From Tetrapyrgos nigripes (taxonomy: Eukaryota > Basidiomycota > Agaricomycetes > Agaricales > Campanellaceae): a stretch of DNA of 64,000 nucleotides. A program made the translations under genes and the position numbers. A model generated the notes under the pieces. That model had not been told where the DNA came from. It saw nothing but the letters and a program-made list of their open reading frames with translations, and did not search any database. The stretch's first letter is position 1, and each line of letters begins with the position of its first letter. Of this stretch, positions 1-11,152 are shown piece after piece. The stretch spans positions 1 through 64,000 of the forward strand of contig JAACJM010000365.1 of NCBI GenBank assembly GCA_013368315.1, given 5' to 3'.

Positions 1-1
1 G

Positions 2-929
2 AAGGATGTCTGTGAAGAGAAGCTTGCACCCATTTTTTTCCCTGATCAAATCATCAACCCACATACACTTTTCCTCAACGAGTTCCAGCCCGTGTAAGTA
101 TTGTGATCATATTCTATTTGTATTCGGCTTAACCCTTATTTTGCAGATCATTCGCGTTATGCTTTTTGGTCCCGCATCCATCAAGAACCCAGATGACAAA
201 GTGGGAGGCAATTTGGCTGGCTATCTGTGGGGAGTACATGGTGTCAATGCATCTTGCATTGCTCTTTCTGCAATCATGGTATGTGCATGTTATCTATTTT
301 AATCAGGTATGGTAATACTCACTACATAAAATTCTCTAAAGCTTCGCTTCATCATCTCACCTGATAAAGAGTTTTCCGAACTTGGCACTGTGTCACATAT
401 TTCTTATCAGCGAACATTTCCAACAGTACCGCAAGATGATTGTATTGGCCAAGTCAAAAGGTACATCCTGGGCCAAATCTCTATACGACTTCTACAACCG
501 ACGAGTATTTGCTGGTGTCACTGGCATTACATTTGCTCCCATGGATCCTAGCACTTCTGGTGGTACTGAAATTGATGAGCTTGATGCGCTGATGCAGCAA
601 CTCATGTACCATCAGCTCCGAACGTTGCCCATCAGGTTCCACATGCCTCATCTGATCCTTCCTCTGACACTCTTCCCTCTGTCATCATCACACAGGCCAA
701 CACTCCGAGTTCATCAGACATTGATGCTGCTCACACAGGTGTCAATGATCTTGGTGTAGGGGTACCTGATCCATCAAATCAACCTCGTGGTCGTAGAGGT
801 GGAACTGGGCATAGGCGAGGAAGGGCTACCAGAGCTGCTCCCTCTAGCACTCCCCTCGGAGCCGAGTCTGATGAGCCGGAACATAGTACGTGCCCCAAGC
901 GGAGTACTCAGAGAAATGAGTACCACTAA
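2..929 (+). pseudogene. DUF6698-like gene, 3' part, frameshifted
   Basis: This looks like the C-terminal part of an Agaricomycete DUF6698-like hypothetical protein; the family is recognised from memory only. The first visible exon ends near 91 (reading ...NEFQP). A second runs from about 147, encodes an MLFGPASI motif and ends at 278, followed by a GTATGT donor. The next exon begins near 342 and encodes SPDKEFSELG, then QQYRKMI and YNRRVF. Reading is in one frame up to about 420, shifts by one base to about 600, then returns to the first frame until TAA at 927-929. That last part is a Ser/Pro/Arg-rich tail containing RGRRGGTGHRRGR. Two compensating frame shifts suggest decay, although a mis-modelled intron cannot be excluded. 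The gene starts outside the window. No function is known to me. Confidence 0.5.
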
Positions 930-2081
930 TACTACTCATTGCAGTTTGTCTGAATTGTACATACATACATCTAGGTCCTAAATACATTGGTTGTAGCTTC
1001 AGAGTAGATTTTGAGAGGTTATATGAATGTCAAGTCACTATGTCGCCCACATCGGTTGCACAGTGCGCAGTATATGGGCCACAAATCGTACCTCGAATAG
1101 AGCTTGATCCCTGGTACTAATACAGGTCATTGGCCTAACTGTCTATCACGTCTCAATGTGTTCATTTAAACGCTCAGCGATCGCAAGGGCTCAATTCTTG
1201 AGTTGGGCATTCAAAATTACATGGGCATTAATGTGAAGAACGTCACTTAAGGGTTCATTTTTTGATGTGACCGTCCCATTGGCAGGAAGCTGGGTATCCA
1301 AAGTCTGGAGAGAGAGAAGGGTATACTATCGGGGTATACTGGCAACGGGTAAGGGAAACCTACAAAGAATCCAGGATCATGATTACGAGGCCCCTTTAGG
1401 ACCAAGTCGTGTCCCCGTGACTTTTTTGAGCTTTTCCACGGGTTCTCTGTCGCACGCCACTCGTACACTGGCTGCGAGGGCCTGGGCCAGTGGAGTTATC
1501 TCAGGTTGCAAGAGAGAGATTAAAATTTCCTGGCCCGAAATGGTGGTTAGATAAGTGCCTGCCAAATAACACATGGCAGGACGCATGTCTGTGCTCTCCC
1601 CAAGTTTGCATGTGAGTTGTCCTTCTGTGAATCAAAAACTAGCAGACACGCTGGACTTGGATATGGAATATGAGGGCCTTGTAACTTGCCATGTGAAGCA
1701 ATGGCCCCTTTCCCCAGTAAACTAAATATACAATCCTAGCCAGAATGAAATCCCGCTGAAACTGTCATTGGGATGTCTGCTGTATGCCTGGCACCACTTT
1801 GTTGGTCATCGTCAGCAATGAGCACAGAGTTGGGTCAGCAAGAATGTAACAAGTATCAAGCAAGAATCAAGCAAACTGGCATTGCTGTTACCATAGTATT
1901 TGGCCATGTTAGCTACTGGCCAGTGTTAAGCAAGCCTCCCACAGAGCGAGTGGATTTGCTACAGCAAATCAAGACAATGTGGTGAATTGTGCAGTTACTG
2001 GTACTGAAAATTGCAAGGCTTTTATTCAGTTTGAAGACCTGCTTGTAACACGCTACTTGTACTGTTACATACTACTTATGT
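930..2081. other. No recognisable gene
   Basis: The ORFs here are short, overlap on both strands and show no family-like motif. I see no LTR, inverted repeat or RNA gene. It separates the DUF6698-like relic from the truncated end of Copia-1. Confidence 0.5.
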
Positions 2082-2921
2082 TCAAGACACCCACCCACAA
2101 CCCTGTTCTAGCAAAAATTTTATCATGAAAGCCGGTCCTCCATTCCAAACAACTAGTGTTTTTGATCTACAAGTCTTGTAGATCAAAAACACCACAAAGC
2201 TGATAAATATGAGCACTAGTATTGGTGTGTCTTGGTCTGGGTTTGGATTGGAAGGAGGAGGAGGAGGAGATTCAGGTACGATGTATACCCAATTGTGATT
2301 GGGTTTGCATTCTAGGTTTAGAACCTGAGGGTATGGGCTCAGATTCAGATTCAGACTTGTTGGGGTAACTTGTTGTGGATCATCGCTACTTTTATATGCG
2401 TGATTGTATTCTGGATACTGAGGGTAATGATACGAGCTTTGCACTGGTTGTGAGGTTCTGGATGTGGATGTCAGTGTGGATGGAACTACTGAGCTCGAGG
2501 AAGGTGTCGTTGTCACAGGATGAACAACAGTGGGATGTCCTCATCCTCATCCAGAACCCCTGCCTCAAGCAGCTGACATGTAATTGAGCTGGGATTGCAA
2601 CAATAAAGGAGTCTGATCGTGAGGATATGCACATGTAGTAGACACACTGGGACATGAGACAGTGGAAGACATTGACATTGGACTGGAATGTGAGGATGAA
2701 GCAGAGGCCAAAGTTGAAGCAGTTAACATTGAAGTTGGCCATGCCCCTGGGATCACAGTCTGGAAAGACATCAGTGTTTTCACACAAAACTGGTCACTGG
2801 TCAGCTGGTGCACAATGAAAATAAAGATTGCACATACATATGATGGTTCCTCTGGTGTATACATAGTCCCTAAGTTCAATGGTGAGTCCCAGTGAAAATT
2901 GACACTGACTATTTCCAGCAA
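2082..2921 (-). pseudogene. Copia-1 post-integrase linker remnant
   Basis: Two overlapping minus frames (2921-2565 and 2516-2082) encode Ser/Thr/Pro-rich sequence (TTTPSSSSVVPSTLTSTSRTS; YHYPQYPEYNHAY). This resembles the low-complexity linker between integrase and RT in Copia elements. The end of the second frame (IFISFVVFLIYKTCRS) crosses the perfect hairpin at 2156-2192 and looks like foreign sequence. The attribution to Copia-1 is inferred from position. Confidence 0.4.
2156..2192. repeat. Perfect 18-bp inverted repeat, 1-nt centre
   Basis: The left arm at 2156-2173 begins gtgtttttgatc and is exactly complementary to the right arm at 2175-2192, with a single t at 2174 between them. It would form a very tight hairpin or cruciform. 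It lies near the truncated end of Copia-1. Confidence 0.9.
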
Positions 2922-2938
2922 ATCTGCAGAAATCTGAG

Positions 2939-4787
2939 CTATGCCAGGTATATCTGATCAACTGGGAACGATTTCTTCGATGTTGTCATCATCCAGATGC
3001 AAATTTGTGTATTCAGGTTCATCAGAGTTAAGGTCTGTGCCTGGCTCATCAACAACTTCATCGTCAGTGAGCTCCAGCAACTCCTCTCTCTCCCCTTCAT
3101 CCTGAAGACCCTCAAAGATATCAGTTTTTGCAAAAACCAAAGACCACTTGACTGTCACAGTGTGTTTATCTTTCCAGTAAACCCTATGACCTTTGCTTTG
3201 AACAGGGTCTTCTGTATCCTCATTGAAGCCTATCCAGGAACTGACTCAAACATGGCCAAGGAGCTTTGGGTTATCGTCTGTGTGGATGTAAACCTTCATT
3301 CCCCATTCAGGAAGCATGGCAAGATTCAGCTTTCAACTGTAGGCGACTTCATATGGTGTCTTGTTTCCAAGGACCCAAGTGGAAGTTTGGTTTTTCAACC
3401 AAACTGCATGCCTCAGTGCTTCTCCCCAAAGAAATGTCAGCAAACCACTTGTGTGAAGCATAGTGTGAATGCGCTCGAGAAGGGTTCAGTTTAGGTGTTC
3501 AGCAATGCCATTCTGTTAGGGCATATTGTGCACAGTGAGAAGATGTTTGGTACCTTTCCCCACAAGGTAAGCTCCAAACTCTCCATTGATATATTTGCCG
3601 CCAATGTCTGATTGAAGTATTTTAATCAGAGCCCATGCCTTGTAACCTTATACTTCTGGAAAATGTTGTTCTTCTTTGCCATTAGGGACATGCTGGTGAG
3701 TCTGGAATGGTCATCTGTAAATGTTACAAAGTAACACTTTGCTTTCCTTGACTGGACAGATGCTGGACCCCACACATCTGAGTAGACTTGATCACCAAAG
3801 GCCTTCTCCTGCTCCCCTTGACGTACCTGAGGTATGCTGTCAGCCGTCATTCTCCCATACAGACATGACACACATTGGGTGTCATCATCAACATCCTCCA
3901 ACTCTATTCCTTCTATGAACCTGTTCTTAACAAGATCGCGAGCTGAGGATTTGGCAATATGTCCCATTTTGCAATGGAATTCATCCAACATGAGTCTTTC
4001 AAGTACTGTGTATGATTCCTGGTTAACTCTTGTTTTGCTAATGATCTGATATAGACCATTAGATTTTGGGATAGAACCACAGATTTTGCCATCAGGCCCA
4101 CATATAACAGCTTGGCCCCCACCAAACATTACAATATAGCTGGCATCATCGAGTTCTCCAATGAAAATGAGCATATTTGTGAGTTCAGGGATGTATAGGA
4201 TATTGTTGATGGGTATGGAACCATTCTCAGTGTGTATGATTGCCTTGGCTTGGGATGGTGTGTTAAATGTTCCTTTGTTAGCTGAGTGAAACATTTTACA
4301 CAGGCACAACTCTGGAGTTGAAGTGAAGAAGGAAGGATCTGGCGACATATGGTGAGTGCATCCACTATCAAGAATGATGGACTCTCTAGTCATAGGCCTG
4401 TTGCTGACTGTGAAGACACTTGCTGTAGGAGACATGGGATCCATCTGCATGATGACTGATTCTGTTGGACTATCAATGCTAATACCCTCATTTGGTATAA
4501 ATGTTGTCATCCATCACAAGCTCTGGACATCCATCCAGCTTGAACTTGGACTCAGAACCATTGCTCCTTTCTCCATCATCTTCATCCAACCACACTTTGT
4601 AGTTGTACTTCTCAGCCAACCACTCTGATGCATGCATTGCGACTAGTGTGGCATTTGTTTGCCACACCAGCTGTAACTTGGCATCACTGACAGCACTACC
4701 CAAATTGGCAAGGGTAGTTTTGATGTCTTGGAGTTCCTTGGAGGTGAGTAACTCTTCCTCCATGTCAGACTCAATGTTTGCTGACAT
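2939..4787 (-). pseudogene. pol: Copia-1 protease-integrase part of pol
   Basis: Read minus from 4787. A Gag-Pol linker is followed near 4380 by the aspartic protease motif DSGCTHHMS. After that come the GAG-pre-integrase region with HCKMGHI and CVSCLYGRM (H..H..C..C-like), and the integrase core start GDQVYSDVWGP and TFTDDHSR. The main ORF ends at 3626. Below it, homology continues in broken frames: QNGIAEHLN, preceded by a TAA that interrupts the usual PQQNG motif, then WGEALRHAVWLKNQTST and a linker EEIVPS ending near 2958. Reverse transcriptase should follow but is absent. Confidence 0.8.
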
Positions 4788-4850
4788 GTGTTCTCAGGGA
4801 ACATGAGACAAAAGTACGAGGATTTCATCATCCTCATCATCCTTGTCTGA

Positions 4851-6596
4851 CTAGTCATTGTCTGACAATGGCTCAGCCATGTAGATGTAATCAACTTGCT
4901 CTACCATGCTGGCTTGGCCAGTAGCTTTCAAAGAACCGGTGCTCAAAGTGGAATGAGATTGGGATTGGGAAGGAGTTGAAACAGGGGTAGTATTAGTGTT
5001 CACATTGGTGGTGTTACCAGTCGCTGGGGTGTTTTCGATGTTTGAGGCATTTCCTTGTCCTTTCCCTTTTCCTTTCCACCTCCTTGACTTCTTTCCATTC
5101 CCATCGACATTCTCCCTCAGTTGTCTTGGAGTAGGACACTCACAAGACATATGTCCATACCTTTTGCAGTTGTAACACTGCACATCCATCAAAACCAATT
5201 TCTTTCCTTCAGTAGATGAGCCTGGGGTGCTCAATGACATAGCCTGAAGAGCAACATTCTTCGGGTCTTTCAAAAGATCAACTGGCTTCATGGAGGGTTG
5301 GAGTTTCTTGGTACTTTCAATAGTGGTCCAAGAAGGGAGTTCAGGATGTAGAAAGAGGTAGTGAAACCTAAGAAGATTGACAATTTCCTGGGTCGAGAGC
5401 TGGCAGGTACCATTATAATTAATCTTGAGAGTGTTGTTCATCCCACCAATGTACGTCTTGTAGGATAGTGGAATGGATGAAAGGATATGTGTTTGTCTCT
5501 CTTGGCATCTCTGATTCTTCAAATGATATTGTCATCCTCCTCCAGCCACTTGCACAGATTAACTTTCAAGTTATCCACAACCTATTCATCCAGATCTTGA
5601 CCAGCAAAGCCGAATCAAGTGCACTAGCAATCTGGAAATGGCTAATAAGTCACATCCAGATATCCAGACAGCAGTGAGCTTTGTGAAATGCCCATTGCAT
5701 GATATCACTTGGCAATTTACCAGCGAGTAGAGACCTAGTCTGGTTTTGAGCATCTGATACATCCTGTATGCATGCATACTAGCATCATAGTCAGGATCAG
5801 TCTGCAACAGTTCCCTAGAACAGTAATTCACATATTGCAGATTCAAAACACCTGAAACACCACTTGCTGCAGCAGCAATTTCAACCCTTTGCCTGAACTT
5901 AGCAAAATTGGATTCTCCCTTCAGCATGGGCACTGAGGTCCAAAAGTCTGCCTTCTGTCCTAGTCCAAATGATTGGTCTGGCAAGTGAGGGGGTATGAAG
6001 CCATTAAGGGGTCTCACATGCTGTGCAACGATGTTCCAGGGGTGAACGCTGATTAAGTAGTTCAGATCAGGAATGGAGACAACAGGTGGCACAGGAATAG
6101 GTTGAAACATTGGGATAAACATGTTTGGGGGTGGTGGCAGAAAGCAGGGAACTTGTCTGCTATTCCACTGCTGCTGAGTGGGTGGATGCTGTGGCAAGGG
6201 CACAGCCATTGGTGGCAGAATGGACTGGGGCTGCATCTGCTGAAATGATTGGAAGTTAGGGGTAGGAGAGACATGGGGGTGACCTCCTGGGGATGGAAGT
6301 TGAGAGGGGTATCCCAGTGGAGCTGTTTGCTGGTGTATGTTGTGTACAGTGGGGGTCATAGAGCCAGATCCAGCATTTCCATCACTACCAGTATTACCTG
6401 TTCCATTCTCTCCTCCATTCTCTCCATTGCTACCGTTCAGATCAGACTCAGGGGAGGCCACACACGATACATTGGGATTGGGGTGAGGATAGAAAATGTT
6501 TCCTAAACCTCCAAACAAACTGGGGGTATATGTCATTGGGGGATGACATTCAGTACCAGTATCATCAGTAGGAGGGATTTCAGGGGAAGTAGACAT
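4851..6596 (-). pseudogene. gag: Copia-1 gag
   Basis: The structural Gag polyprotein of Copia-1 starts at the ATG at 6596 and reads minus. The N-terminal 200 residues are Pro/Gly/Asn-rich. They are followed by a capsid-like stretch containing FWTSVPMLKGESNFAKFRQ. The first ORF stops at 5586. The reading resumes in another frame at 5522-4851 and includes a zinc knuckle CYNCKRYGHMSCEC (CX2CX4HX4C), then a basic KGKGKGQGN segment and a Ser/Thr-rich tail. At least one frame change plus stops between 5520 and 5600 break the gene. The zinc knuckle makes the Gag call firm. Confidence 0.8.
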
Positions 6597-6631
6597 TTGT
6601 GTTTGAGCAGTATCACACTAGGGTAACTGGG

Positions 6632-6646
6632 CGGGGCCCAATAACC
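6632..6646 (-). other. Copia-1 primer-binding site (iMet half-tRNA type)
   Basis: On the minus strand the sequence directly after the LTR end (...tctaca) is GGTTATTGGGCCCCG. It matches, with one extra T, the complement of the anticodon stem-loop of initiator tRNA-Met, as used by Drosophila copia. It fixes the inner edge of the 5' LTR at 6647. Copia-2 has the same motif at 51691. Confidence 0.7.
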
Positions 6647-6664
6647 TGTAGAATATATCCTTCA

Positions 6665-6811
6665 CTATTATCAAAGAGACTTGAACTCAGCAAGTGAAGA
6701 TAAACTGAATGTATTAAGTACCTATTATCAAAGAGACTTGAACTACAATGATATCAGTAAGGATACTATGAAAGGAAATAAAGATACCAACCTCAGCAAG
6801 TGAAGATAAAC
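6665..6811. repeat. Interspersed direct duplications inside the Copia-1 5' LTR
   Basis: The motif ctattatcaaagagacttga occurs at 6665 and 6722, and ctcagcaagtgaagataaac at 6686 and 6792. This is an imperfect tandem arrangement within the LTR-like region, possibly repeated enhancer-like units. Confidence 0.8.
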
Positions 6812-7205
6812 CACTGAGTATACAAGATTACATTATGCATTATATACTAAATGGAGATGAAACAAAAGGGAGTAAACGATCAAGAAGATTTGAAATGTAT
6901 CAGACGAGTCTGTCTTGCCTATGTACAGCCACAAAATCCAACACAACAATGCAGGCGCAGGCGCAGTCCAAATGACCTCGAATCCTTCAAGTTCTACAAG
7001 CACCTCCGCTCCTCATGATCAATACGAGGAAAATCGCAAATATGTCATCTTCGAAGAACTATCCAAGTCCAAGTTTGTGGGTTCCAACAATGTACTCCAT
7101 ACTGGGGGTGGTCATCTCCCCATGCAAGGATTCAACAGACTTAACCACATAACTTTCGACGAGGGCTTCAAACTTGATGCTACAGGAGAGGGACCTAATA
7201 GACCG

Positions 7206-8860
7206 CTAATAGGTGGTTTTTGTAATTAAGTGCTAGGAACTACACCCAAACACAAAACTGTATACAAATGTAAATGAGACGAGTGTTCCAAGTAGTCAGA
7301 GTACTCAAACTCCCAGTTCACTTGTACTATAAGTACTTTTGATCGGGGTTTTTCAATGAAGTTAGTGCTTAGCGTGTGACACAATAAACACAAGTTTAAC
7401 ACCAAGGGGATCAATGAGTCCCAAATCAAACACTTGTAGGCCACAGTTGCCTTAAAATCAAACACTTAATAGTCCACAAGGTCAACACAAAGATCACAGT
7501 TATAACCACAAAATGTTCAATTTTAAACTCTATTATCTCCAACACAATGTTTATACTCTTAGAGAGTGCAGTTAAGTTTGTTTAGAAGCTTTAGTCTGTG
7601 TTTCATGTCCTCTACTATTGCTAGTGAGATCCGGTACTCTACAGTACATGGCTTGGGTAGCTACTCATAATATCTGGTCCTTTTATACTACTAGCAGCTA
7701 CAACTATACAGTTACTTATTTCTTTTTGATGTCCGCTAAAAGATATGCAGAGAAAATACAAAACAAATCGAAAAATTTGTTAGTGAGTTCTACCTATTTC
7801 CTTGTAAGTAAAGACTTGCTTATTAGGGTATACAGAAACTGTCCAATATTATCTAAATATTTGTAGGAACTTTCTTCAGTCCTCTTTGTAAGCCATCTAG
7901 TGTTTCGTGTACTGTCCTGGTTAGCGAGCATCACATCTATGACTCAGAACGCTCCACTTATGACTGCTAGGCCCTTCATACACATCCTTATGCTAGGGGC
8001 ATAGGGTTTTCTTGTAGTTTCTTTATTCCATTCAGTTTTCCTTTCCTTTTTCTCTGATCTTGCTTTATACATGCTTTATGCATTGCCAACAGTCTAATAC
8101 TTAGTCCTACATACAAGTCCAGCTCTTCTGCAGTCCTGTTCGCATACTTATTCACCCTTCAGCGCTTTCAATGCCTAGCTAGACGCTTACTGACGGATTT
8201 ATCCTCATCCAGAAATACCGTTACCCATTTGGGTTGTATTCCAATCATTCAGATGTACTGCAACTTAGCGCTTCTGTTCCTTATATCTCTGTGTAGAGAT
8301 GTCTGTTCACTATCCCCTCTGTACTCTGGGATCCTGTACATATATACTTTGTCCTACTTTTATCCACATGTACCTTTTACAGATACTTAAGATTCCCTTG
8401 AAGCCATCTTAGTACTACAGGATTTACCAATACATAGATCTAGACCTAGCGTGCTTGTCTGCATGTCTGATCTTAGCGCTGTCTTCTCTGATCGACCTTT
8501 CAGCTGAGGATTGTGCTGCTTATGTGTTCCTATGCCTGTACTTCACTGTCCCTTTGGATCACACTAGCAGTACTAGTAGTTATAATAGGATTTGAAAGCC
8601 TTTGTAGGCTATCTTTATTATTTGGTGGGTCTGCTATCATAACTCCAACTCATACATATCTATCATAGTACTTAGAATGAGTTGTTTCTCCATCCATAAG
8701 CACTTAATATTATTGTACTGTTGTTTTCTAGTCCCGCTAGGTATTAACTAGCAGTTCAGGGCTCACCCTAGTCCTCTTATTCCCTTAAAAGAATGCCAAA
8801 ACTGATATTATGGACCAAAATCTAAGTATGTATATGGTGATTTTGTATGGTGTATCACTG
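7206..8860. mobile_element. Unclassified 1.65 kb insertion in copy A
   Basis: Copy B reads continuously across this point (...gatagaccg then tcctcgaaacc), while copy A is split between gaccg (7201-7205) and tcctcg (8861). The sequence is AT-rich and lacks a convincing ORF. No terminal inverted repeat or TG..CA LTR ends could be found. The flanks accg/actg might be a mutated short target duplication. A solo LTR or decayed non-autonomous element is possible. Confidence 0.6.
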
Positions 8861-9295
8861 TCCTCGAAACCTGGTGCCAGAATGAAATATTTTGGTCAAT
8901 CAACTGATTTGAAATTCAATAAGGTGGACCTGCAATTTCTTAGGGATGATTTCTACAAGTTCGAGGGGGGGAAGCTGGTCCTGATGCCTACTACTACTAG
9001 TACTTCTCAGTGGAGTGTAGTGCCACAAACCCAGACCTATGACAGTAACGCACATAATCAACCTCTCAACATGCATATGCACCCAGTCCTCCAAGCTCAA
9101 GAGAACAGTTGGAGCCAGGTTCGGGGTGGTGAGTAGCATATTTGATTCCATGCCATCGATATTGCATCTCAAAGACAACATCTGAACACAGCTCCATTGG
9201 CGCCTCAAACGATATCCGACTTGGAGTCATATAACTTGAATCAGTCAGGGAACGGTCAAAGATCTGGGCAAGATAGGAGCCAGGGCCCTTGGAGT

Positions 9296-9840
9296 TAGGG
9301 CTCCTGGTGGATCAGATTCGACTCAGATGCGGATCCATCTGGTCGGATTTGGTCAGTCAAACATCCTAATCCGCATCTGCAGATGGTAGCCACCTGTGTT
9401 GTGTTGTAACACTGAGCCTGTTTCTACATTTTTTTGATTCTTTTTGTGTAATTTTGTCTATTACTATGTGTTGATGTACAGTACTTACTATGGTAATTAC
9501 TAAATTTCTCAAGTACAAAGTTTTTTTGGCTTCTAAACGAGAGGTTCTTACGCTGACCAGACCATTGTTTTTAGTCCATATCCTGTTGTTCGAAGGCACA
9601 CGTTGCTTTCGGAGATACAAAAGCCGAGAATGATATATATAGTACCTCGGGCAAGCCCGAGACTGACCCAACAACCATTGGACAACGCCTTCCCACGCCA
9701 TTAATCCATCCGCAGATAATCCTCGGATTGGTCGGATGGTATCCGTCGGATATTGAGCTCTCAGAGAGGCCATCCGCTATCCGAATCCGAGTGGCTATCG
9801 CTCGGATGCTCGGATGCCATCCGATCCGCCAGGAGCCCTA
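9296..9840. mobile_element. hAT-like MITE (545 bp) with 8-bp TSD
   Basis: The element is bounded by imperfect terminal inverted repeats starting TAGGGCTCCTGG, with 17 of the first 18 bases matching. It is flanked by the direct repeat CTTGGAGT at 9288-9295 and 9841-9848. Taking out the element plus one repeat recreates the exon/donor sequence of the paralogue at 20941-20970. The subterminal regions are full of CGGAT/ATCCG motifs. The 8-bp duplication and TAGGG end fit the hAT superfamily. No transposase ORF is present. Confidence 0.88.
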
Positions 9841-10098
9841 CTTGGAGTGGTGAGTAGCATATTTGATTCCAAGTCATCGATGTTACATCTCAAAGACAAC
9901 GTCAATACAGCTCAAGTACCAATGGAATGGACGAGGACCGGTTCGCATTCCGCATCTTATGGTCGTGCACGACCTAACCGGCACAACATGGTACGACAGT
10001 CTCCATATTACTCCTGGGCCCGGGCCCCTCGAGACCAGCAGTAGGCATACGTCGCCGAGCCAGAGATGAGATCTGAGACCTCCTGCTGGACCAGTGTA

Positions 10099-10363
10099 CT
10101 GTCCCATTTCGTTCAATTCGCGAGGGCATCGTGACCGTGACATGCCCTCGCAAATTTTTTGGCCGCGAAAACTGTGGCGTGAGCCGTGACTCGAGCTTTT
10201 TTTCACGAAGATTTGCGAAATTTGATGGAGGAATTGCTGTTTTTGGAAGGTATCTTGGCAGGGATTTCGCGATTCGGTTTTTGTGATGCGTGATGGCCGA
10301 TTTTTTTCGCGAATTTTGGGGAGTGCGTGACGCGTGACTCGCGAATTGAACGAAATGGGACAG
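10099..10363. mobile_element. Mariner-type MITE (265 bp), TA target duplication
   Basis: Perfect 26-bp terminal inverted repeats (left starts CTGTCCCATTTCGTTCAATT) enclose a non-coding, GCG/TTTTT-rich core. TA is present on both sides (10097-10098, 10364-10365). The paralogous site near 21200 lacks the element. It sits just 3' of the copy A stop codon, so in the presumed 3' UTR. Confidence 0.9.
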
Positions 10364-10731
10364 TATGGGAATCCTCCTCCTCACACCTATAATAGTCGTC
10401 CCCTCCTCCTACCACTAATTATCCGTGGAATCATCACCGACCTGATCCAGAGTTTCGATAGGCAGCGCCGCGACTTGTAACTGGCCTTATGGGTTTAGGT
10501 GTTGATATCATTTTGTTGTCATGACTCGTAGTTGTACAAGACGGACTCATAGCTAGTTAAAGGTCTACACTGTAACTTCCGTTTGGTTTATATACTCTAC
10601 AGTAGCAGCTTTAACTTCTTAGCGCCCTTAGCATTAACTCTTATTCTCGAGGCTGAGGCTGAGCCCGGTCTATCTTTCTGGTATTATATTCAACTACATT
10701 AGGACCTTAGTACATCAGTAAGTAGACATCG

Positions 10732-10762
10732 GTATATGGAGCATATCATATGCTCCATATAC
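10732..10762. repeat. Perfect 14-bp inverted repeat at the Plavaka left end
   Basis: The arms gtatatggagcata (10732-10745) and its complement (10749-10762) are separated by tca. It lies 20 bp inside the left terminus and could be a transposase-binding site or a hairpin. Confidence 0.85.
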
Positions 10763-11152
10763 ACATTTTTCGTGGTATAAGAGAAGGAACATGTATACGT
10801 GTATATAGGCATTTTTGTGTCGGTTAGACAGACATATACTATATACACATATGCATATCATCCCCTCGACATCTCTTTGAGAATGTATATGGTATACTTG
10901 TATATCTAGCTGAGGTGCTATATGGATTATTCCCGGCCCAGCAACAGCGTTATAACATCGTAAAAAGAGCATTTATTACGGTACTGTAGCACTGTGTAAG
11001 ATATCTCTAGTTACTACGTCCATTATAGCCCATAAAAACCGACGCATCCCGACAGATCTGGCCCCCAGATGCAGTCAAAGACCCCTGTATCCGAGAGAGA
11101 AATCATTAACATGCATTCGCCCGACGCCCATTAAGTACTACTTCAAGTCAAA

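Larger units (their letters stand above)
2082..6900 (-). mobile_element. Copia-1, degenerate and 3'-truncated LTR retrotransposon
   Basis: A Ty1/Copia element read on the minus strand. In order it carries a 5' LTR-like stretch (above 6647), a primer-binding site at 6632-6646, gag, protease, GAG-pre-integrase and integrase. The order protease-integrase, with integrase before where RT should be, is diagnostic of Copia. No reverse transcriptase, RNase H or 3' LTR can be found below 2900, so about half of the element is missing. Multiple stops and frame changes show it is dead. The outer edge of the 5' LTR is not defined and lies between about 6830 and 6930, where copy A of a duplicated gene begins. 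Confidence 0.75.
6930..10044 (+). pseudogene. Copy A of a duplicated unknown gene, interrupted by insertions
   Basis: The same gene as copy B at 20281-21156, recognised by shared residues (SSSTSTSAP, KFVGSN, FDEGFKL/FGKGFEL, SQWSV, NMHMHP). The first exon starts after ...caatgcag near 6947 and reads to 7205, where a 1.65 kb insertion breaks it. It resumes at 8861 (SSKPGARMKYFGQ) and reaches a GTGAGT donor near 9128. A second exon (PQTISDLES) is interrupted at 9296 by a hAT-like MITE. The last exon begins near 9952 and stops at TAG 10042-10044. Removing the insertions restores exactly the exon-intron plan of copy B. Its 5' end abuts the Copia-1 LTR. I do not recognise the family. Confidence 0.7.

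Noticed and set aside
1247..1586. Overlapping ORFs on both strands as genes
   Set aside because: Short, mutually overlapping, no family-like sequence and no splice pattern.
9366..9773. 135-aa minus ORF in the hAT MITE as a gene
   Set aside because: It lies inside a short TIR element, has no motif and follows the CGGAT repeats; chance ORF.
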